The position numbers were made by a program, and so were the translations under genes. The notes beneath the pieces are model-generated. The model saw only the letters and a list, made by a program, of their open reading frames with translations, searched no databases and was not told the origin of the DNA. Of a stretch of DNA of 64,000 nucleotides, positions 27,046 through 37,750 are shown in pieces (position 1 is the first letter of the stretch; each line of letters starts with the position of its first letter). This DNA is from Parietichytrium sp. I65-24A (Eukaryota; Sar; Bigyra; Thraustochytrida; Thraustochytriidae), in NCBI GenBank assembly GCA_012862575.1, contig BLSF01000019.1, forward strand, positions 372,001 through 436,000, given 5' to 3'.

Positions 27046-29673
27046 TCACGAGTCACTGTCGCTGTCAAGCGCGTCCCACATGGTCTTCGTTGTGGGAGTG
27101 GTGGATTCTGAGGCTTTCTTCTTCTGAGAGAGTTTCCCAGATGCAGTTGGCGCACTTGCTGAAGAGTCATCAAAGCTATCCCAGCCAGTGGCCTTCTCGA
27201 GCCGTTCGCGCTGGAGGCGCTGAGCCTCCGAGAGGTACCGCCTGTCATTCCTCTCCTTCTTCTTCACAACCTTCTCTGCTTTAGAAGCTAAGAAGAGCTG
27301 ATAGTCCGCCCAATCGTCAGGGCACGGCCACCATTGGATAAGCTTCCATTCGAGCCTTCCGATCCCGTGTGACGCAGTGCTGCGAAGCTGCGCCCATGTC
27401 TTCCTCGCTTGGGAACGTTCTGAAAACTCGATTATGAGGTCGTCCGAGCTCACGCGGCGTACAGAGTACGTACTTGGCCGAGCAAAGTGCATCAGGGCTT
27501 CTTCGATGGCAGTGGTGGCAATTCTGCCACCGGCTGGAGACTGTACCTGACGCAATAAAATTGAACTCGAAGGTGTAACACGATGGGTCTCTCGATATGC
27601 ATCCGAAAAACGGGGGTTCTGCAAGCTTAGGAGATCCCCGTATTGCAAAAGCGCTTGGGTCACAGTCAGATCAGGTATGCTGCAATTCGGGGCCCTAAAA
27701 ATAACAATCTGCCTTCGCGGCTCAGGGTCGATCGAGGACGTATCCAGTCCAAAATAGTCCTTAGCAAGACGGTGTGTGAACTCGCGCTCTTGCGTATTCA
27801 TCACTGGGAGTACCTTGCTTCGCACACTGCCTGGGGCGCGCACGAAGACGATGAGTTCTTTCTCGATTTGCGAGACGAAATTTAGTCCAATCTTTCGAGC
27901 CGCTTCAAACATTGAAGGGAGGTATGGACACAGGAGCGCATTGTCGCCGGCAAGAGACTCTACTACAGTTGGGGTGTTCTTGCTGGATGAACCTAGACCC
28001 ACCATTCCCGTTGCGCCTGGCTGCGAAGCTGTGCGGCTAGGTGCGAGGAGCTGGAGCTTTGGCCGCGCACTTGTGCTTGCTGGCTCTGGGGTGGTCTGAC
28101 GAGGTGGAAGGTTCGAAGACACCACCGTTGCAAGACTGCGTCCACCCCAATGAGAGGAGGATCCACCCGCTGTGGACCCACTTCCACCCCCAAGACCCGG
28201 GTAGTTGCCCGCTCCCCGCGGCGGGGTGGAAGCCCTTGCTTGACTTCTGCCGGGCCAGGAGGGCGGTGCAGACTGCTCTACAACGGCAGGGCCACGAACC
28301 AGTGGCGCATTTGATTGCGAGCTCGCGCCACTTGAGGACTGCAGAGGAGGGTACATTGTATCTGGGGAAGGTCTGGAATAGGTAACCGGGCCGAGTCTTG
28401 GTGCGCTTGAGGAAGGCATGGACGGGAATTCAAATTCGTTCAAAAACACGTCCGGGTCTTCCACTGCCTCCCACTCGTCGCCATCGATCACGCGGAGGTT
28501 TCCCTCGTTATGAACTTCTCGCGCCTCGACTCTCTGCACCCCGAACGGCCCTGGTCCACGGGAACGATTCCTTTCTCCTTGATTGTTTGGTCTATTAGAC
28601 TCCCTATTACTGCGGCCATGACTCTGGTCCCGGCCAGATCCACGGCCAGAGTAGTCAAAAAGGGAGTTTAGCATAACAGTTGCGTTTCGCCGAATGACTT
28701 CAGCGCGGTCTGCGGCCTCTTGAGCACCGCGGCCGTTTGACTGGACGCGAATCGTTTTGCTCAGGTCAAAGGCGTCCGTCACCCTTGCTTCTGGTAGTCT
28801 GTTTTCCCACAAGTATTTGTCTAATCTAACACAATCTTCACGGCTAAGCGGCTGCCTATTGTTGGGATTGGAAAAGTTTCCAGTCGACACAATATAATGT
28901 GCAAGCATTTTGCCGTCAAAGTAATGTGTGACCTCTGCTCCAACCTTAATTCCGAATGGAGGATACCTCAGCTCAGCGAGAGGCTCCACCGTAATGGGAT
29001 CCACGTCCGTTAGCTGGTGCCACCATTTATCCTTACTATTCTGCTGTTTCCCAGAGCGCTTCTCGCTCTTCTTCGATTTCTCTGCTTTGCCAGTCGCCGC
29101 GGTGTCTTTGCCAAGCTTTGATTTTTCCACTTGCTGTTTTGTCGTTTGCTTTTTCTTCGGATCCTCCTCCTTGTCCTTCTCCTCGGCCTCCTCGCCATCG
29201 GACAAGCTGCCCAATGACGCATCGTCCAGAAACAGATCCTCAGCCTGGGCGTGTGACGCACCGTGGCAAACCTGTTCCATCCTGTCCTTCTTCTTCAGCT
29301 TGTCGCATTCGCGTAGCACCTTCTTGGCGAGCGGCATGGCCTTGCTCGTCAGTAGTTCTTTAGCCAACTCCGCTTTGCCCTCATCAGCTTTGGCCAGCAG
29401 GTACTCCTCCCTGGCTGCGCAAGCATCTTCATACATGGCCCGCACGCGGTCCATTCGGTCTTCCGGTACTGCATCGAGCAACCTACGCGCTCGATCGAGG
29501 GTTTTGTGCAAGTCTGCTTCGCGCGCACCGCCGGGGCCGCTTTGTCCATTCTGACCTTGAAATCTGCCCCTGCCCCTGCCTCTTCCTCTGCCTCTTCTAC
29601 CTCTTTCGCCCGAGGTGCCGCCGCGTCCGCCCCTGCGAGCCCCGCCTCTGCCGTGCACGTGGGCTTCGGACAT
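27046..29673 (-). CDS. R3H-domain protein with RGG repeats and a U-box-like segment
   Basis: An 875-residue protein. Residues 8-40 are RGG/GRG-rich, typical of RNA binding. Residues about 215-285 (DVDPITVEPLAELRYPPFGI, then FDGKMLAHYIVS and NRQPLSREDC) resemble a U-box-like fold without zinc cysteines. Residues about 625-665 hold the R3H signature: REFTHRLAKDYFGLD then RRQIVIFR, including the Arg-x3-His pair. R3H domains bind single-stranded nucleic acid. A charged C-terminus (DWADYQLFLASKAEK and GWDSFDDSS) follows. I infer an RNA-associated protein, perhaps with ubiquitin-ligase features; the pairing is only partly understood. The ATG at 29673 was chosen because the RGG region starts there. 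The frame stays open about 128 codons further upstream through lysine/glutamate-rich repeats and a TATA element. Confidence 0.75.
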   Translation of the reverse strand: MSEAHVHGRGGARRGGRGGTSGERGRRGRGRGRGRGRFQGQNGQSGPGGAREADLHKTLDRARRLLDAVPEDRMDRVRAMYEDACAAREEYLLAKADEGKAELAKELLTSKAMPLAKKVLRECDKLKKKDRMEQVCHGASHAQAEDLFLDDASLGSLSDGEEAEEKDKEEDPKKKQTTKQQVEKSKLGKDTAATGKAEKSKKSEKRSGKQQNSKDKWWHQLTDVDPITVEPLAELRYPPFGIKVGAEVTHYFDGKMLAHYIVSTGNFSNPNNRQPLSREDCVRLDKYLWENRLPEARVTDAFDLSKTIRVQSNGRGAQEAADRAEVIRRNATVMLNSLFDYSGRGSGRDQSHGRSNRESNRPNNQGERNRSRGPGPFGVQRVEAREVHNEGNLRVIDGDEWEAVEDPDVFLNEFEFPSMPSSSAPRLGPVTYSRPSPDTMYPPLQSSSGASSQSNAPLVRGPAVVEQSAPPSWPGRSQARASTPPRGAGNYPGLGGGSGSTAGGSSSHWGGRSLATVVSSNLPPRQTTPEPASTSARPKLQLLAPSRTASQPGATGMVGLGSSSKNTPTVVESLAGDNALLCPYLPSMFEAARKIGLNFVSQIEKELIVFVRAPGSVRSKVLPVMNTQEREFTHRLAKDYFGLDTSSIDPEPRRQIVIFRAPNCSIPDLTVTQALLQYGDLLSLQNPRFSDAYRETHRVTPSSSILLRQVQSPAGGRIATTAIEEALMHFARPSTYSVRRVSSDDLIIEFSERSQARKTWAQLRSTASHGIGRLEWKLIQWWPCPDDWADYQLFLASKAEKVVKKKERNDRRYLSEAQRLQRERLEKATGWDSFDDSSASAPTASGKLSQKKKASESTTPTTKTMWDALDSDSDS

Positions 29674-29707
29674 TGCGACAAAAAAAAGCACTTGATCTGT
29701 TCCAAGG

Positions 29708-29719
29708 TATATATATAAA
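29708..29719 (-). promoter_or_regulatory. TATA-like element upstream of the R3H gene
   Basis: TATATATATAAA lies 35-46 bp upstream of the R3H gene ATG. This spacing would put transcription start almost at the start codon, implying a very short leader. Inference from sequence only. Confidence 0.4.
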
Positions 29720-29854
29720 GTATACTTCCCCGCCTGCGTCTCTTGTGCCGCTCTCACGCGCTCGCTCACTGGCCTCCGGCTTTCGGTGTCTGGCAGTGGC
29801 TGGTTTTCCTTCTTTGGTTTCCTTTCTTTGCTTTCCTTTCTTTCTTTCTTGCTT

Positions 29855-29912
29855 GCTTGCTCTCTTGCTCTTTGGCTTGCTCTCTTGCTCTCTTGCTCTT
29901 TGGCTTGCGTGC
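29855..29912. repeat. CTTGCTCT-type short tandem repeat
   Basis: Several imperfect copies of CTTGCTCTTTGG and CTTGCTCT on the plus strand; about 180-240 bp upstream of the R3H start codon. Confidence 0.65.
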
Positions 29913-30632
29913 GCAAGCGCTGTTGCGGGAACACTCGCAAGTGGGAGAGTGGGGAATGGAGAGATACTAGAGATGCTTGTTCAGAAAAGGAGAACAAACG
30001 AATGGCTCGAGAACGACTCCTGGTTCCGTCCGCCTCGCGCAGCAAGATTACTCGCAAGATGCGAGAAGGTGTTTGATTGAGATAAAACTTGCCATCTGAA
30101 TTCTGAATTTTGATCTGATGTTTGATGATGTTTAATGTGGATGATGTGATTGATGTCCTTCTGCGTTTTGGTCGGAAAGGGCTTTTTGGTCAATGGACTG
30201 AGAGCGACAGCGACAGTGATGAGAAAGGAATGCCAAGTGCTTTGTGAAACTGAACGAAATGAGATGTGTCCGCATTCGCTCACTTGCTGTGAGTCATGCA
30301 TGCACTCATTCATTCGTGCAGTCCGGACAAAGAGATTGCGGTCGAGCGTGCGGGAATTGCCAGTTGAGCTACGACCCGTTCCTGAATGAATGAATGAATG
30401 AGCGCTGCGAGCTCTGTGGTGCTCGAGGACCGTCATCATGATAACCTTACACGTACCGGTACTGTACACCCACCCTGAAGCTCTCGGCACGGTCACCATC
30501 GCAGCCGCACGATTCCGCGCGAGTTGGAACTTGAACTCTGCTCGCGCCACATCCATTCGCAGCGGGAGTAATCCAAAGTTTTCGCACAATCTTTCGCTCG
30601 TCGACCATCGGAATTCGGGTTGGTTGAAAACG

Positions 30633-30675
30633 TCCAACTTGAACCAACTTGAACCAACTTGAACCAACTTGAACA
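30633..30675. repeat. ACTTGAACCA decamer array
   Basis: Four tandem copies of a 10-bp ACTTGAACCA unit in intergenic DNA. Confidence 0.85.
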
Positions 30676-31022
30676 TGAAATATTTGGCGAAGCAGCACAC
30701 CCTAGACCACTACGAGGGTTAGAAGAGCGCCATGCCAGGCAGTAAACGTAGGATAAGTTTGGATACAACTTTCGCCAGCGAGCAAGCCTTGGCCTGCGAA
30801 GGATGAACGGCGGTGGGCGAGCGTCTGCTGATCATCGGGGACGGGTCAACAGTGCCTGCTGACTCGAAAATCCGATCGGGCCAGGGCAAGGGCCGCAGAC
30901 ATGAGAGTGCATGTGCTTTGGAAAGAACGTGTGAAGGAAACTTAAGAGCCACAGTCGAGCTGTCTCTGGAAGTGTGGTTTTGTTATTGTTGCAGCGGTCT
31001 TGGGTTCTCCAGTTAATTGAAA

Positions 31023-32381
31023 ATGGTGCATTCGTTTGGGCTGCTGTTAGGGTGGGTGTCGATTGGCTTGTTATTCATACTCGCAAACGCATCCACAACG
31101 GAGCACGGGCGTGTGCTGGGGAAATCTCAGTTGGCGGACGATAGCAAAGTACACGCGAGCAAGAGCGCAGAGGTGGCTTCTGGCCGCGCCCCGCAATGTG
31201 AAAAAGGGTCGATGTGCGTAAATTGGGGCAGGTCCAAGGTGCTCGTGTTTGGCGGGCAGGTCGGCCTCACCAAAATGAGGAATGACACGTGGGTCTTGAG
31301 CCAAAGTAAGCGTGGAGGACCGTGGGCATGGCAATATGCCACAAAGGAGGGCTCGCCTCCGTCTCGGTGGAAGGGCTCGATTGTCGAGGCCGAATCCCAC
31401 GCTAAAAAAGGACACCGGGCGGTCTTGTTTGGAGGGTCCAATTACGGGAAGACCGAAGAGTTTTTCTCGGATGTTTGGGAGGTCACTGACAATGGCGAGG
31501 GCAAACCTGTGCAGTGGAGCTTTTACGCAGACGGGACCAAAAAGATGGTATATAATGGAGAATGGCCGGCGCCTCGAAGAGCGCACAGCGCTATTTCGGT
31601 CGGGAATAGCATGTTTATCTTTGGGGGGAAGGGCGCTTCCGGTCGATTATTGGGTGATCTCTGGCACTTCGACATTAGCAAGAAGGTTTTTACGGAAATG
31701 AAGCTGGAAAATGCGCCTCACAAGCGGAAGGGGCACTCGGCTTGCTATTTTACTGGAGTACAACTCACCTTTCAGAGCAGTTGGGGCGAGGTTTGGGGCA
31801 AGCATGCAAAGCAAAGTAGTATGATTGTATTCGGCGGGCGTCAGAACGGGCACAAATACTTTAATGACGTGTACGCCTTGACGCTGGGAGAGAAGCCAAG
31901 CTGGGTGTTGCTAGATTCAGAGGCCACCGCAGCAAACGCGCCGCGCCCAGGCCCGCGTAACCACCATTCTGCAGTCATCCAAGGTGAAGCCATGTATGTT
32001 TTTGGCGGTAGGTCGTTGCATAGCTCATCAAAGGTGCATGAGGACCTCTGGATGTTCAACGTAATTGAGGCAAGATGGGCCCAGCTTGAACCTGCCGGGG
32101 GTCCTCTGCTTGGTAGGATGGAGCATTGCGCGCTCCTTGTGAGCCATGATGTCATGCTATTAGTTGGTGGCCAAGGTTCAGCCGGCGAGCGACGAAATGA
32201 CGTGTGGTCTTACTCACTGGAATTCAACCATGCAAAGCAGGAGCTGCAAAACAGATGTGACGCCCCTGCTCCAAAAGGCGTCCTTTGGGCCTCACTGGGT
32301 CTCTTAGCAGTGGGAGCGATCTTCATGGCGTTCAAGTTCAGGCACTTTAGCCCGTTCATGAACGGGTACCGGAGCCTCTAG
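31023..32381 (+). CDS. Type I membrane Kelch-repeat protein
   Basis: A 452-residue protein. Residues 1-23 form a signal peptide (GLLLGWVSIGLLFILANA). At least five Kelch blades follow, for example KVLVFGGQVGLTKMRNDTWV, MFIFGGKGASGRLLGDLWHF, MIVFGGRQNGHKYFNDVYAL and MYVFGGRSLHSSSKVHEDLW. A single membrane span lies at 419-439 (GVLWASLGLLAVGAIFMAFKF) before a 13-residue tail. The propeller therefore faces the lumen or outside of the cell. Kelch propellers bind proteins or sugars; no ligand can be named. The ATG at 31023 starts the signal peptide. The TAG stop codon lies inside a 16-bp palindrome (32376-32391). Confidence 0.82.
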   Translation: MVHSFGLLLGWVSIGLLFILANASTTEHGRVLGKSQLADDSKVHASKSAEVASGRAPQCEKGSMCVNWGRSKVLVFGGQVGLTKMRNDTWVLSQSKRGGPWAWQYATKEGSPPSRWKGSIVEAESHAKKGHRAVLFGGSNYGKTEEFFSDVWEVTDNGEGKPVQWSFYADGTKKMVYNGEWPAPRRAHSAISVGNSMFIFGGKGASGRLLGDLWHFDISKKVFTEMKLENAPHKRKGHSACYFTGVQLTFQSSWGEVWGKHAKQSSMIVFGGRQNGHKYFNDVYALTLGEKPSWVLLDSEATAANAPRPGPRNHHSAVIQGEAMYVFGGRSLHSSSKVHEDLWMFNVIEARWAQLEPAGGPLLGRMEHCALLVSHDVMLLVGGQGSAGERRNDVWSYSLEFNHAKQELQNRCDAPAPKGVLWASLGLLAVGAIFMAFKFRHFSPFMNGYRSL

Positions 32382-32416
32382 CTAGCTAGAGAGCTCTCTA
32401 CTCTAGCTAGCTAGAG
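32376..32416. repeat. Two copies of a 16-bp CTAG palindrome
   Basis: CTCTAGCTAGCTAGAG occurs at 32376-32391 and again at 32401-32416, each a perfect palindrome. The first covers the Kelch gene stop codon. Confidence 0.85.
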
Positions 32417-32852
32417 AAAGAGAGATAGATTACCATTTTAGATTTTGACATCCCTCTGTTATAATTTAAAATTCGATTGACTGCGAGTTTGTTTTTTTAC
32501 CCGGAATCTCCTTTATCATATTTTTAAGGCGGTGGGAATCCTGTATACTTGCAAGGACTTGTGAGCAAGAAGCTTTTGAACTACAGTCGTCATGTCGTTA
32601 ACAGGCTCATACAACGGCAATTTCCACTCCACCCGACAAGAAAGACTAAATAAAAGACGTAAGTTCATCCTTGGGTTTTGTGCGTGTACAATAATCCGTT
32701 ACGGGGTATGAAGAGTTGTGTTTAGAAAGTGCGCGCTCGCAGGCTCGACAGCGAAAACAAATGCCGCTGTCTTCCGGCTCTACTGTTCTAACTCTTAGAG
32801 CTGGCACAAGCGAAAAGCACGAATACTAGCAAATCTGTTCGCGACCGTGTAT
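32382..32852. other. Convergent intergenic region, Kelch/ILRUN
   Basis: A/T-rich 3' region after the double palindrome, with TATAATTTAAAATTC near 32460. No gene seen. Confidence 0.5.
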
Positions 32853-32979
32853 TTACATGTCAGCCATGGAATTGTCCTGGCCAGGGTTACTGCTCGTGTT
32901 GCCGTTGCCTTGGAACTGAAAGCTGGACGGCGCAAAGTTTTGCTGGAAGCCATTTTGTTGCTGGTAATAACCTTGCTGC

Positions 32980-33012
<33 letters not shown>

Positions 33013-33749
33013 ATCAGGTATTGTTGTTGTTGCTGTTGATGGTGGTGTTGACCCTGCTGCATTTCCGCTTGAGAGCCCACATTCCAACTACTGCTGGCCA
33101 TGTTTAGCAACTGGTCGACCTGTGCCCTGTCCTGCTCCTCTTTCAGCAGGTCTCTTGAATTTGAATTGACGCGGAACTCCTGCGGATCAAAACTCACTGG
33201 TCCGGCATGCGGGCTAGAGTGCACAATCATGTATATGGTGTCTCCAAAGTACCCCGCGCTGCAAGCCAGGCGCCAAGACCCCATGTGTGTCCCTTCTTCC
33301 GGCGGGACCACCAACACCAGCACTATCTCAACAAACTCCCCCGGCGCAGCGGCTACGTGAATCTCCCCTCGCCATCCCATGCGCTCTCCGTCCATAAAGA
33401 ACAGGCACGTGTCCGATGGCCACGGCCCGCTGCCCGTATTCTGAAATCGCAGTCGGATCGGCAATGCTGTGCCCCCTTGAAACGGCCTGCTCTGCCACGG
33501 CGCCAGGTCGCCCGTGAAGGTGGCTTGTGGCGGCGAGGTGAGCGGTATGGCGTCCGACCTAGAATTCCCGGCGCCCATCTGGCTGGCGAGGTAGTTGTGC
33601 ACAGCCGTCTCCACGTTCCACAGCGACGCTTCCAAAAAGAAAGTCGCCACATGGGGATCCACCTGCAGGATCTTGGAAAACTGCTCCACCAGCTCGTCGT
33701 GATCGTTCGTGCTGATCTTTCCGAACAGCGCAATCAGCTCGTCCGCCAT
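32853..33749 (-). CDS. ILRUN (C6orf106)-like UBA/FW-domain protein
   Basis: A 298-residue protein. Residues 1-55 form a UBA-like helical unit (MADELIALFGKIS, then ATFFLEASLWNVETAVHNYL). Residues about 75-190 are an immunoglobulin-like FW/NBR1-type domain: LRFQNTGSGPWPSDTCLFF, then PGEFVEIVLVLVVPPEEGTH and GSWRLACSAGYFGDTIYMIV. The same two-domain order is found in human ILRUN, an inhibitor of IRF3 and p300/CBP-dependent transcription, and the FW domain is shared with the autophagy receptor NBR1. No PB1, ZZ or LIR is visible, so ILRUN fits better than NBR1. A long poly-Q tail follows, encoded by a CTG/TTG repeat near 32960-33050. The ATG at 33749 is the first true ATG of the frame. Confidence 0.82.
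32968..33045. repeat. Glutamine-coding CTG/TTG triplet repeat
   Basis: Coding microsatellite inside the ILRUN-like gene; it encodes two poly-Q runs with a short YLM interruption and is a candidate for length polymorphism. Confidence 0.8.
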
Positions 33750-34775
33750 ATTTGCTAATTTGCTATTTCCCTCTCCTTTACCTTGCAATTCTCCAAGACT
33801 ATCTCCTTTCCTTTCCTTTCCTCTCTCTCACTCTCTTTCTCTTTCTCCGTCCTCCTGCGTTGCTGCTCGATCTCTCTCTCCCTTCAACAAACAACCGACT
33901 ACGTGGCGCTCCCCACACCTGCGCGTATGCGAGAGGTGTCCTCGCGAGCAAGTTTTGCGATGTGTCGAGATTCCTGACTGTGGGTTTTGCGATGTTTCGC
34001 GAAGCCAAACAAGACAGAACTGACTTGGTGACTGTGAATCAAGTTGGTTTTGTGAGGGAGAGCATGGGAGAGCAAAGAGAAAGGGAAGTTGCGAGAAGCG
34101 AGAGAAGGGAGGACTAGTACGCCGCTATGAGGAGCTATTGAGGATAGAAGCCGGGCTAAGAGTCGTCGCGGGTTCTCCGTCGCAAGGATAAGGTATTCGA
34201 TATCTAGTTCTGTAGGACCCTACCTGATCTAACTCGTTTTGTTAGTTGGAGAGTTTGGCAACCCAAATTTTGGGTTCCTTTTCATTCCAGAGGTCTTACC
34301 GCTAATCTAGCAGTTTAGATAGCACGTGAGTACCTTACAATTACTAGATGATGGTAATGGCAATTAGTGGATTGTGGTACACGAGCCGTAAGAGCTACTA
34401 GTAGCTAGCTCTAGAGAAAGGCAGAAGAAAAAGTGGAGAACCGGAGAACCGGAGAACCAGAGATCCGGAGAACCGGCCAGCCGAGGTTCTCACGTGCATT
34501 GTCTGCTTGGCAGCGAGGCGGACGCGGCAGTCGAATGGCATGCTGGTTGCCGAATAGAATAAAGCAAAGTTGGTTTTTAAAAATATAAAATTACATGCGG
34601 GAGTGGTTTTTTAAAATACAAACGAGAGCACAGGAGCAAAAGTGCTCCTCGGCAAGAGAGCCCGGACGCTACTAGCTAGCTGGACAAAGGAAAAAGGAAA
34701 AGATGTTGTCTGCTAAAAGACAAGGAATAGATGCGATGCCAGAAGAAGAAATGCGCACGGTCGATGCCGCACATC
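33750..34775. other. Intergenic with stop-dense, palindrome-rich island
   Basis: After a pyrimidine-rich leader (33750-33900), about 34110-34670 has no long open frame on either strand. It holds GATATC, CTAGTAGCTAGCTC and ACTAGCTAGCTGG palindromic motifs, and an AACCGGAG octamer array at 34434-34476. Confidence 0.5.
34434..34476. repeat. GGAGAACC octamer repeat
   Basis: Five imperfect copies of GGAGAACC, with one GGAGATCC-type variant, in intergenic DNA. Confidence 0.75.
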
Positions 34776-35549
34776 TTATCTGGACATGTCGCACGACTGA
34801 GGAGGTGGCGGCGGGATCACTGTTGACAGGTCCGAATCCGAGGACGAGAACCACTGCCCACTTTTGCGACAGCGCTCAGGCAAAAGAGCTGACAGGGGAA
34901 CCGCCTGCCAAGGGCCAACGATTTTCAGACGCTGCTGGCGATCTGTACTAGAGCAGTGAAGGAAACTTGGGCGAGCCCATTCCTCTTTGCTGGGAAGGAG
35001 CGGCCGTACCTTTCTTTGAACCGGAACACACTTGCAGCAACCGATTCCAGCGCCAACGCCTGCCAGAACAAACCATACGGCCTGAGCTACGGCGTTCAGC
35101 GGGCAAAGAAGGCCTATGCCCGTGCAGGGGGTATCCACTGCGTTCAGATTTGCTGTGCAAATGGTCCGGTACTCCGTCTCGTTTTCGTCCAAGCTGGTTT
35201 GGCGATATGCATACCACTCTGTGAATTGCCAATTTGTGAAACCATCCTCATCAAAATCTAACTTGGGATGGCAAGGAGTCTCAATGATGAGCGAATGCTC
35301 GATGACGTCGCTCGTCCCGTCCACGATGATGAGCGGTTCAAACGGGAGCTCCGAGTCCGACTTGAATGTTCCTGGAAGCACGCCAACCGTATGCACAAGT
35401 TCCTCTGAAGTGGCTCCATCCAATCTAAATCGCTCCCTTATGAGATGCACCTTGACTGCGTTCTTCTCTCCGTGGAGAGCCACCTTTTGCCCGAGCACGC
35501 TCGAGGCGTCATTGATGACTTTGTCCTCAAGCTCTTCGATTGCCTCCAT
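34776..35549 (-). CDS. Unknown single-pass membrane protein
   Basis: A 257-residue protein that I do not recognise. Residues 1-140 are acidic and look folded, with isolated cysteines at 92, 131 and 142. A glycine/alanine-rich hydrophobic segment lies at 144-170 (GIGLLCPLNAVAQAVWFVLA), followed by CCKC and a basic then proline-ended tail (PPPPPQ). There is no N-terminal signal sequence. Either the protein is inserted by the internal segment, or a 5' exon has been missed: TGTCAG, 6 bp before the ATG, could be a 3' splice site. The ATG at 35549 is the first in frame. The gene stands alone, with over 1 kb of non-coding DNA on its 3' side and 2.5 kb on its 5' side. Confidence 0.5.
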   Translation of the reverse strand: MEAIEELEDKVINDASSVLGQKVALHGEKNAVKVHLIRERFRLDGATSEELVHTVGVLPGTFKSDSELPFEPLIIVDGTSDVIEHSLIIETPCHPKLDFDEDGFTNWQFTEWYAYRQTSLDENETEYRTICTANLNAVDTPCTGIGLLCPLNAVAQAVWFVLAGVGAGIGCCKCVPVQRKVRPLLPSKEEWARPSFLHCSSTDRQQRLKIVGPWQAVPLSALLPERCRKSGQWFSSSDSDLSTVIPPPPPQSCDMSR

Positions 35550-36929
35550 TGTTTTCTGACAGCACTTTCGCACGTTACATTCACTATCTCGATTGCGGGT
35601 CTACAGGTGCGCAGAAATCGTTTGCCCAGGATAGTACAAACCCACGGTTTTCGCGCTCTACCTCTCTACATTTCTGCGTTAAGTCTGGTCAGATCTTTCC
35701 CTCACGGCAAATCCCAAAAGTCGCGTGTCTCCAAAGAGTCCATATTGCTGTCTGTCCCTCGTTCATTCTCGACCGGCCTGCTACCAAAAATCATAGACTC
35801 TCCCGTTCCACGGATTTCTCCATAGTCGGCTCAGCATACTTCAGTAGGGTTGAACAATTTGCTGTCCATACAACGCAACGCTCGACATTCTTTTTCCGTG
35901 GTTGGGTTTGTTGGGTGAACAAGAAAGGCACTCGCGCTCTTCGTAATTCTCGCCTCTCGACCACTAGCTAGTAGATGCAGCGGCGCCCTGGGTTTCACTG
36001 TGCCATGAACTCCAGTCGTCCGTCTTTTCTCCGAAATCGATTGACGCCCAGGAAGTGCCAACTAGCACTAGTGTCGTGAGGATGATTCTGATTTTTGTTA
36101 ATTTTTCTATTTCGAGTTCCGCCAAGGCTGCCTGCATTCGATGAGCTTTTCATTGAACCCAACCGCTAAGTAGCTTCTAGAGTCATTTTGGCTCGCAGAA
36201 GACACAGAATTTAACATGGTCTTCTAGCTTTCGAACTGGGGTCGCGAGAAATCTGGTGACGTTCGCTCTGTGCATTACACTGGCTGATCTCCCATCTCTC
36301 GAATGGTGGAGCACGAGAGAGGCCTTAACGTAGCACCAAAGTAGCGTTGCGACTACGCACGCGAGCGTGCGCACGAGCGAGGGCTCTATACGACAAGCAG
36401 GCTAGGCTATGCATAGTACTTTTCAGTGAAAAATCTAGTCTTTCAGAGACTTTTTCGAGGGAAAAAGTGTACCGAGCGAGTGATGTGCACGTCAAAAGTG
36501 ATGGGGCTAGCCCGGGTGCTTGACTCGCTAACGAGTCACAAAAGCGACAGCTCACGTCGGCTCACGAGCGAGTGAAAATTTCACCAGAATTACCAGGATC
36601 AATCTCACCCTTTCTGAGCATTCGTGGCCCAAACGAAAATCTCGCAAAGCACATCGCCAAGCAACAGCGAGCTCTTCCTTGCTCGCGAACTGTACACGAG
36701 CGCGCTCAGGAACCCTTTTGTAAGACACGTAAAACACGTGAATTACGTAATCCACTTGTTATCACTCATTACTACTTGTATACATTACTGCCGAGAATGT
36801 CGTCCAACACAAGTTGGCCAACAGATTGGGGACGTGATCGTGGACTCCCGAAGAAGTCGAAGACGCGCGAAAGGCCTTGGTGGCCTTGGTCAATTTTGTT
36901 CATTCAATGTTCATTTCATTGAACAATTT

Positions 36930-36962
36930 GAATGAATGAATGAATGAATGAATGAATGAATG
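36930..36962. repeat. AATG tetranucleotide microsatellite
   Basis: Eight perfect AATG units, preceded by ATTCAATGTTCATTTCATTGAAC, which can fold on itself. Confidence 0.85.
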
Positions 36963-37750
36963 TTAAACATGCACGAATAGTGTCCCCGGTATGCCACCGT
37001 TCACATTGGCCCAAATGGGAAGGCAGCTTGTCATTGTGCCAATTATTCATTGGCAGAGGCACTCCGTCAAACGCAAAACTTAGTAGTCATTCGCGCGTCT
37101 GGAGTCCGTGATCAACGGGAAGATGCGTCCTCGCAACCCTCAACTTTAGGCTCGTCGCGCGCGGTCCATTTTAAGCCTCGTCTGTGTTGGCTTCAGTGGC
37201 GTAAAGTGAAGGGGGCACGAGTCAAGCTTTCTCCTGACGCGTGTCGGAGGAAAATTGCCGTTCCGGCCATCTCGCCGTCACACTGGCAGTGACTGACACC
37301 ACCGGTACAAAACAGCATAAGTGTAATTCACAGTCAAGCAGACTATGTAATATTCTTGCGCAAATGCCAAGGATCTCTCTCATCCATTTCGCTCAACGCC
37401 TCGTGTGGAAGAAAATAGACAAATAGAAACATGGCCAGGTTTAACCTTGTCCTCAACGTCGACCAAAGCTCTGATGCAAACGCCGTCCCCCGCGTTACAG
37501 CTGGCAAGTCTGGCAAGTTTGGCAAGCACAGCCTGCACTTTCTTCCGGTCATGCGCCGATGTCTGCCCACAGCGATGATGCTTGACTGACTGCGACTTCA
37601 TGTTCTCGCTGCTTCTCTTGTTGCTTGGGTGCAAGCACATCGCCCATCGCCTATTGCCACTATTGCCCATCGCCCGGCGGCGCTAAGCGAAGATAAGCGT
37701 TGGCAATGACCTATGAGACCGATGAGCTCGATGAGCCCTTGAGCAATGAA

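Larger units (their letters stand above)
29674..31022. other. Divergent intergenic region between R3H and Kelch genes
   Basis: No supported gene. It holds a TATA-like element, a CTTGCTCTCTTGCTCTTTGG repeat family at about 29855-29910, an AATTCTGAATTTTGA motif near 30100, GTACCGGTAC near 30455 and a ACTTGAACCA decamer array at 30633-30675. Confidence 0.5.

Noticed and set aside
29981-30700. 239-codon minus-strand frame
   Set aside because: Includes the ACTTGAACCA array and no domain; likely upstream non-coding DNA.
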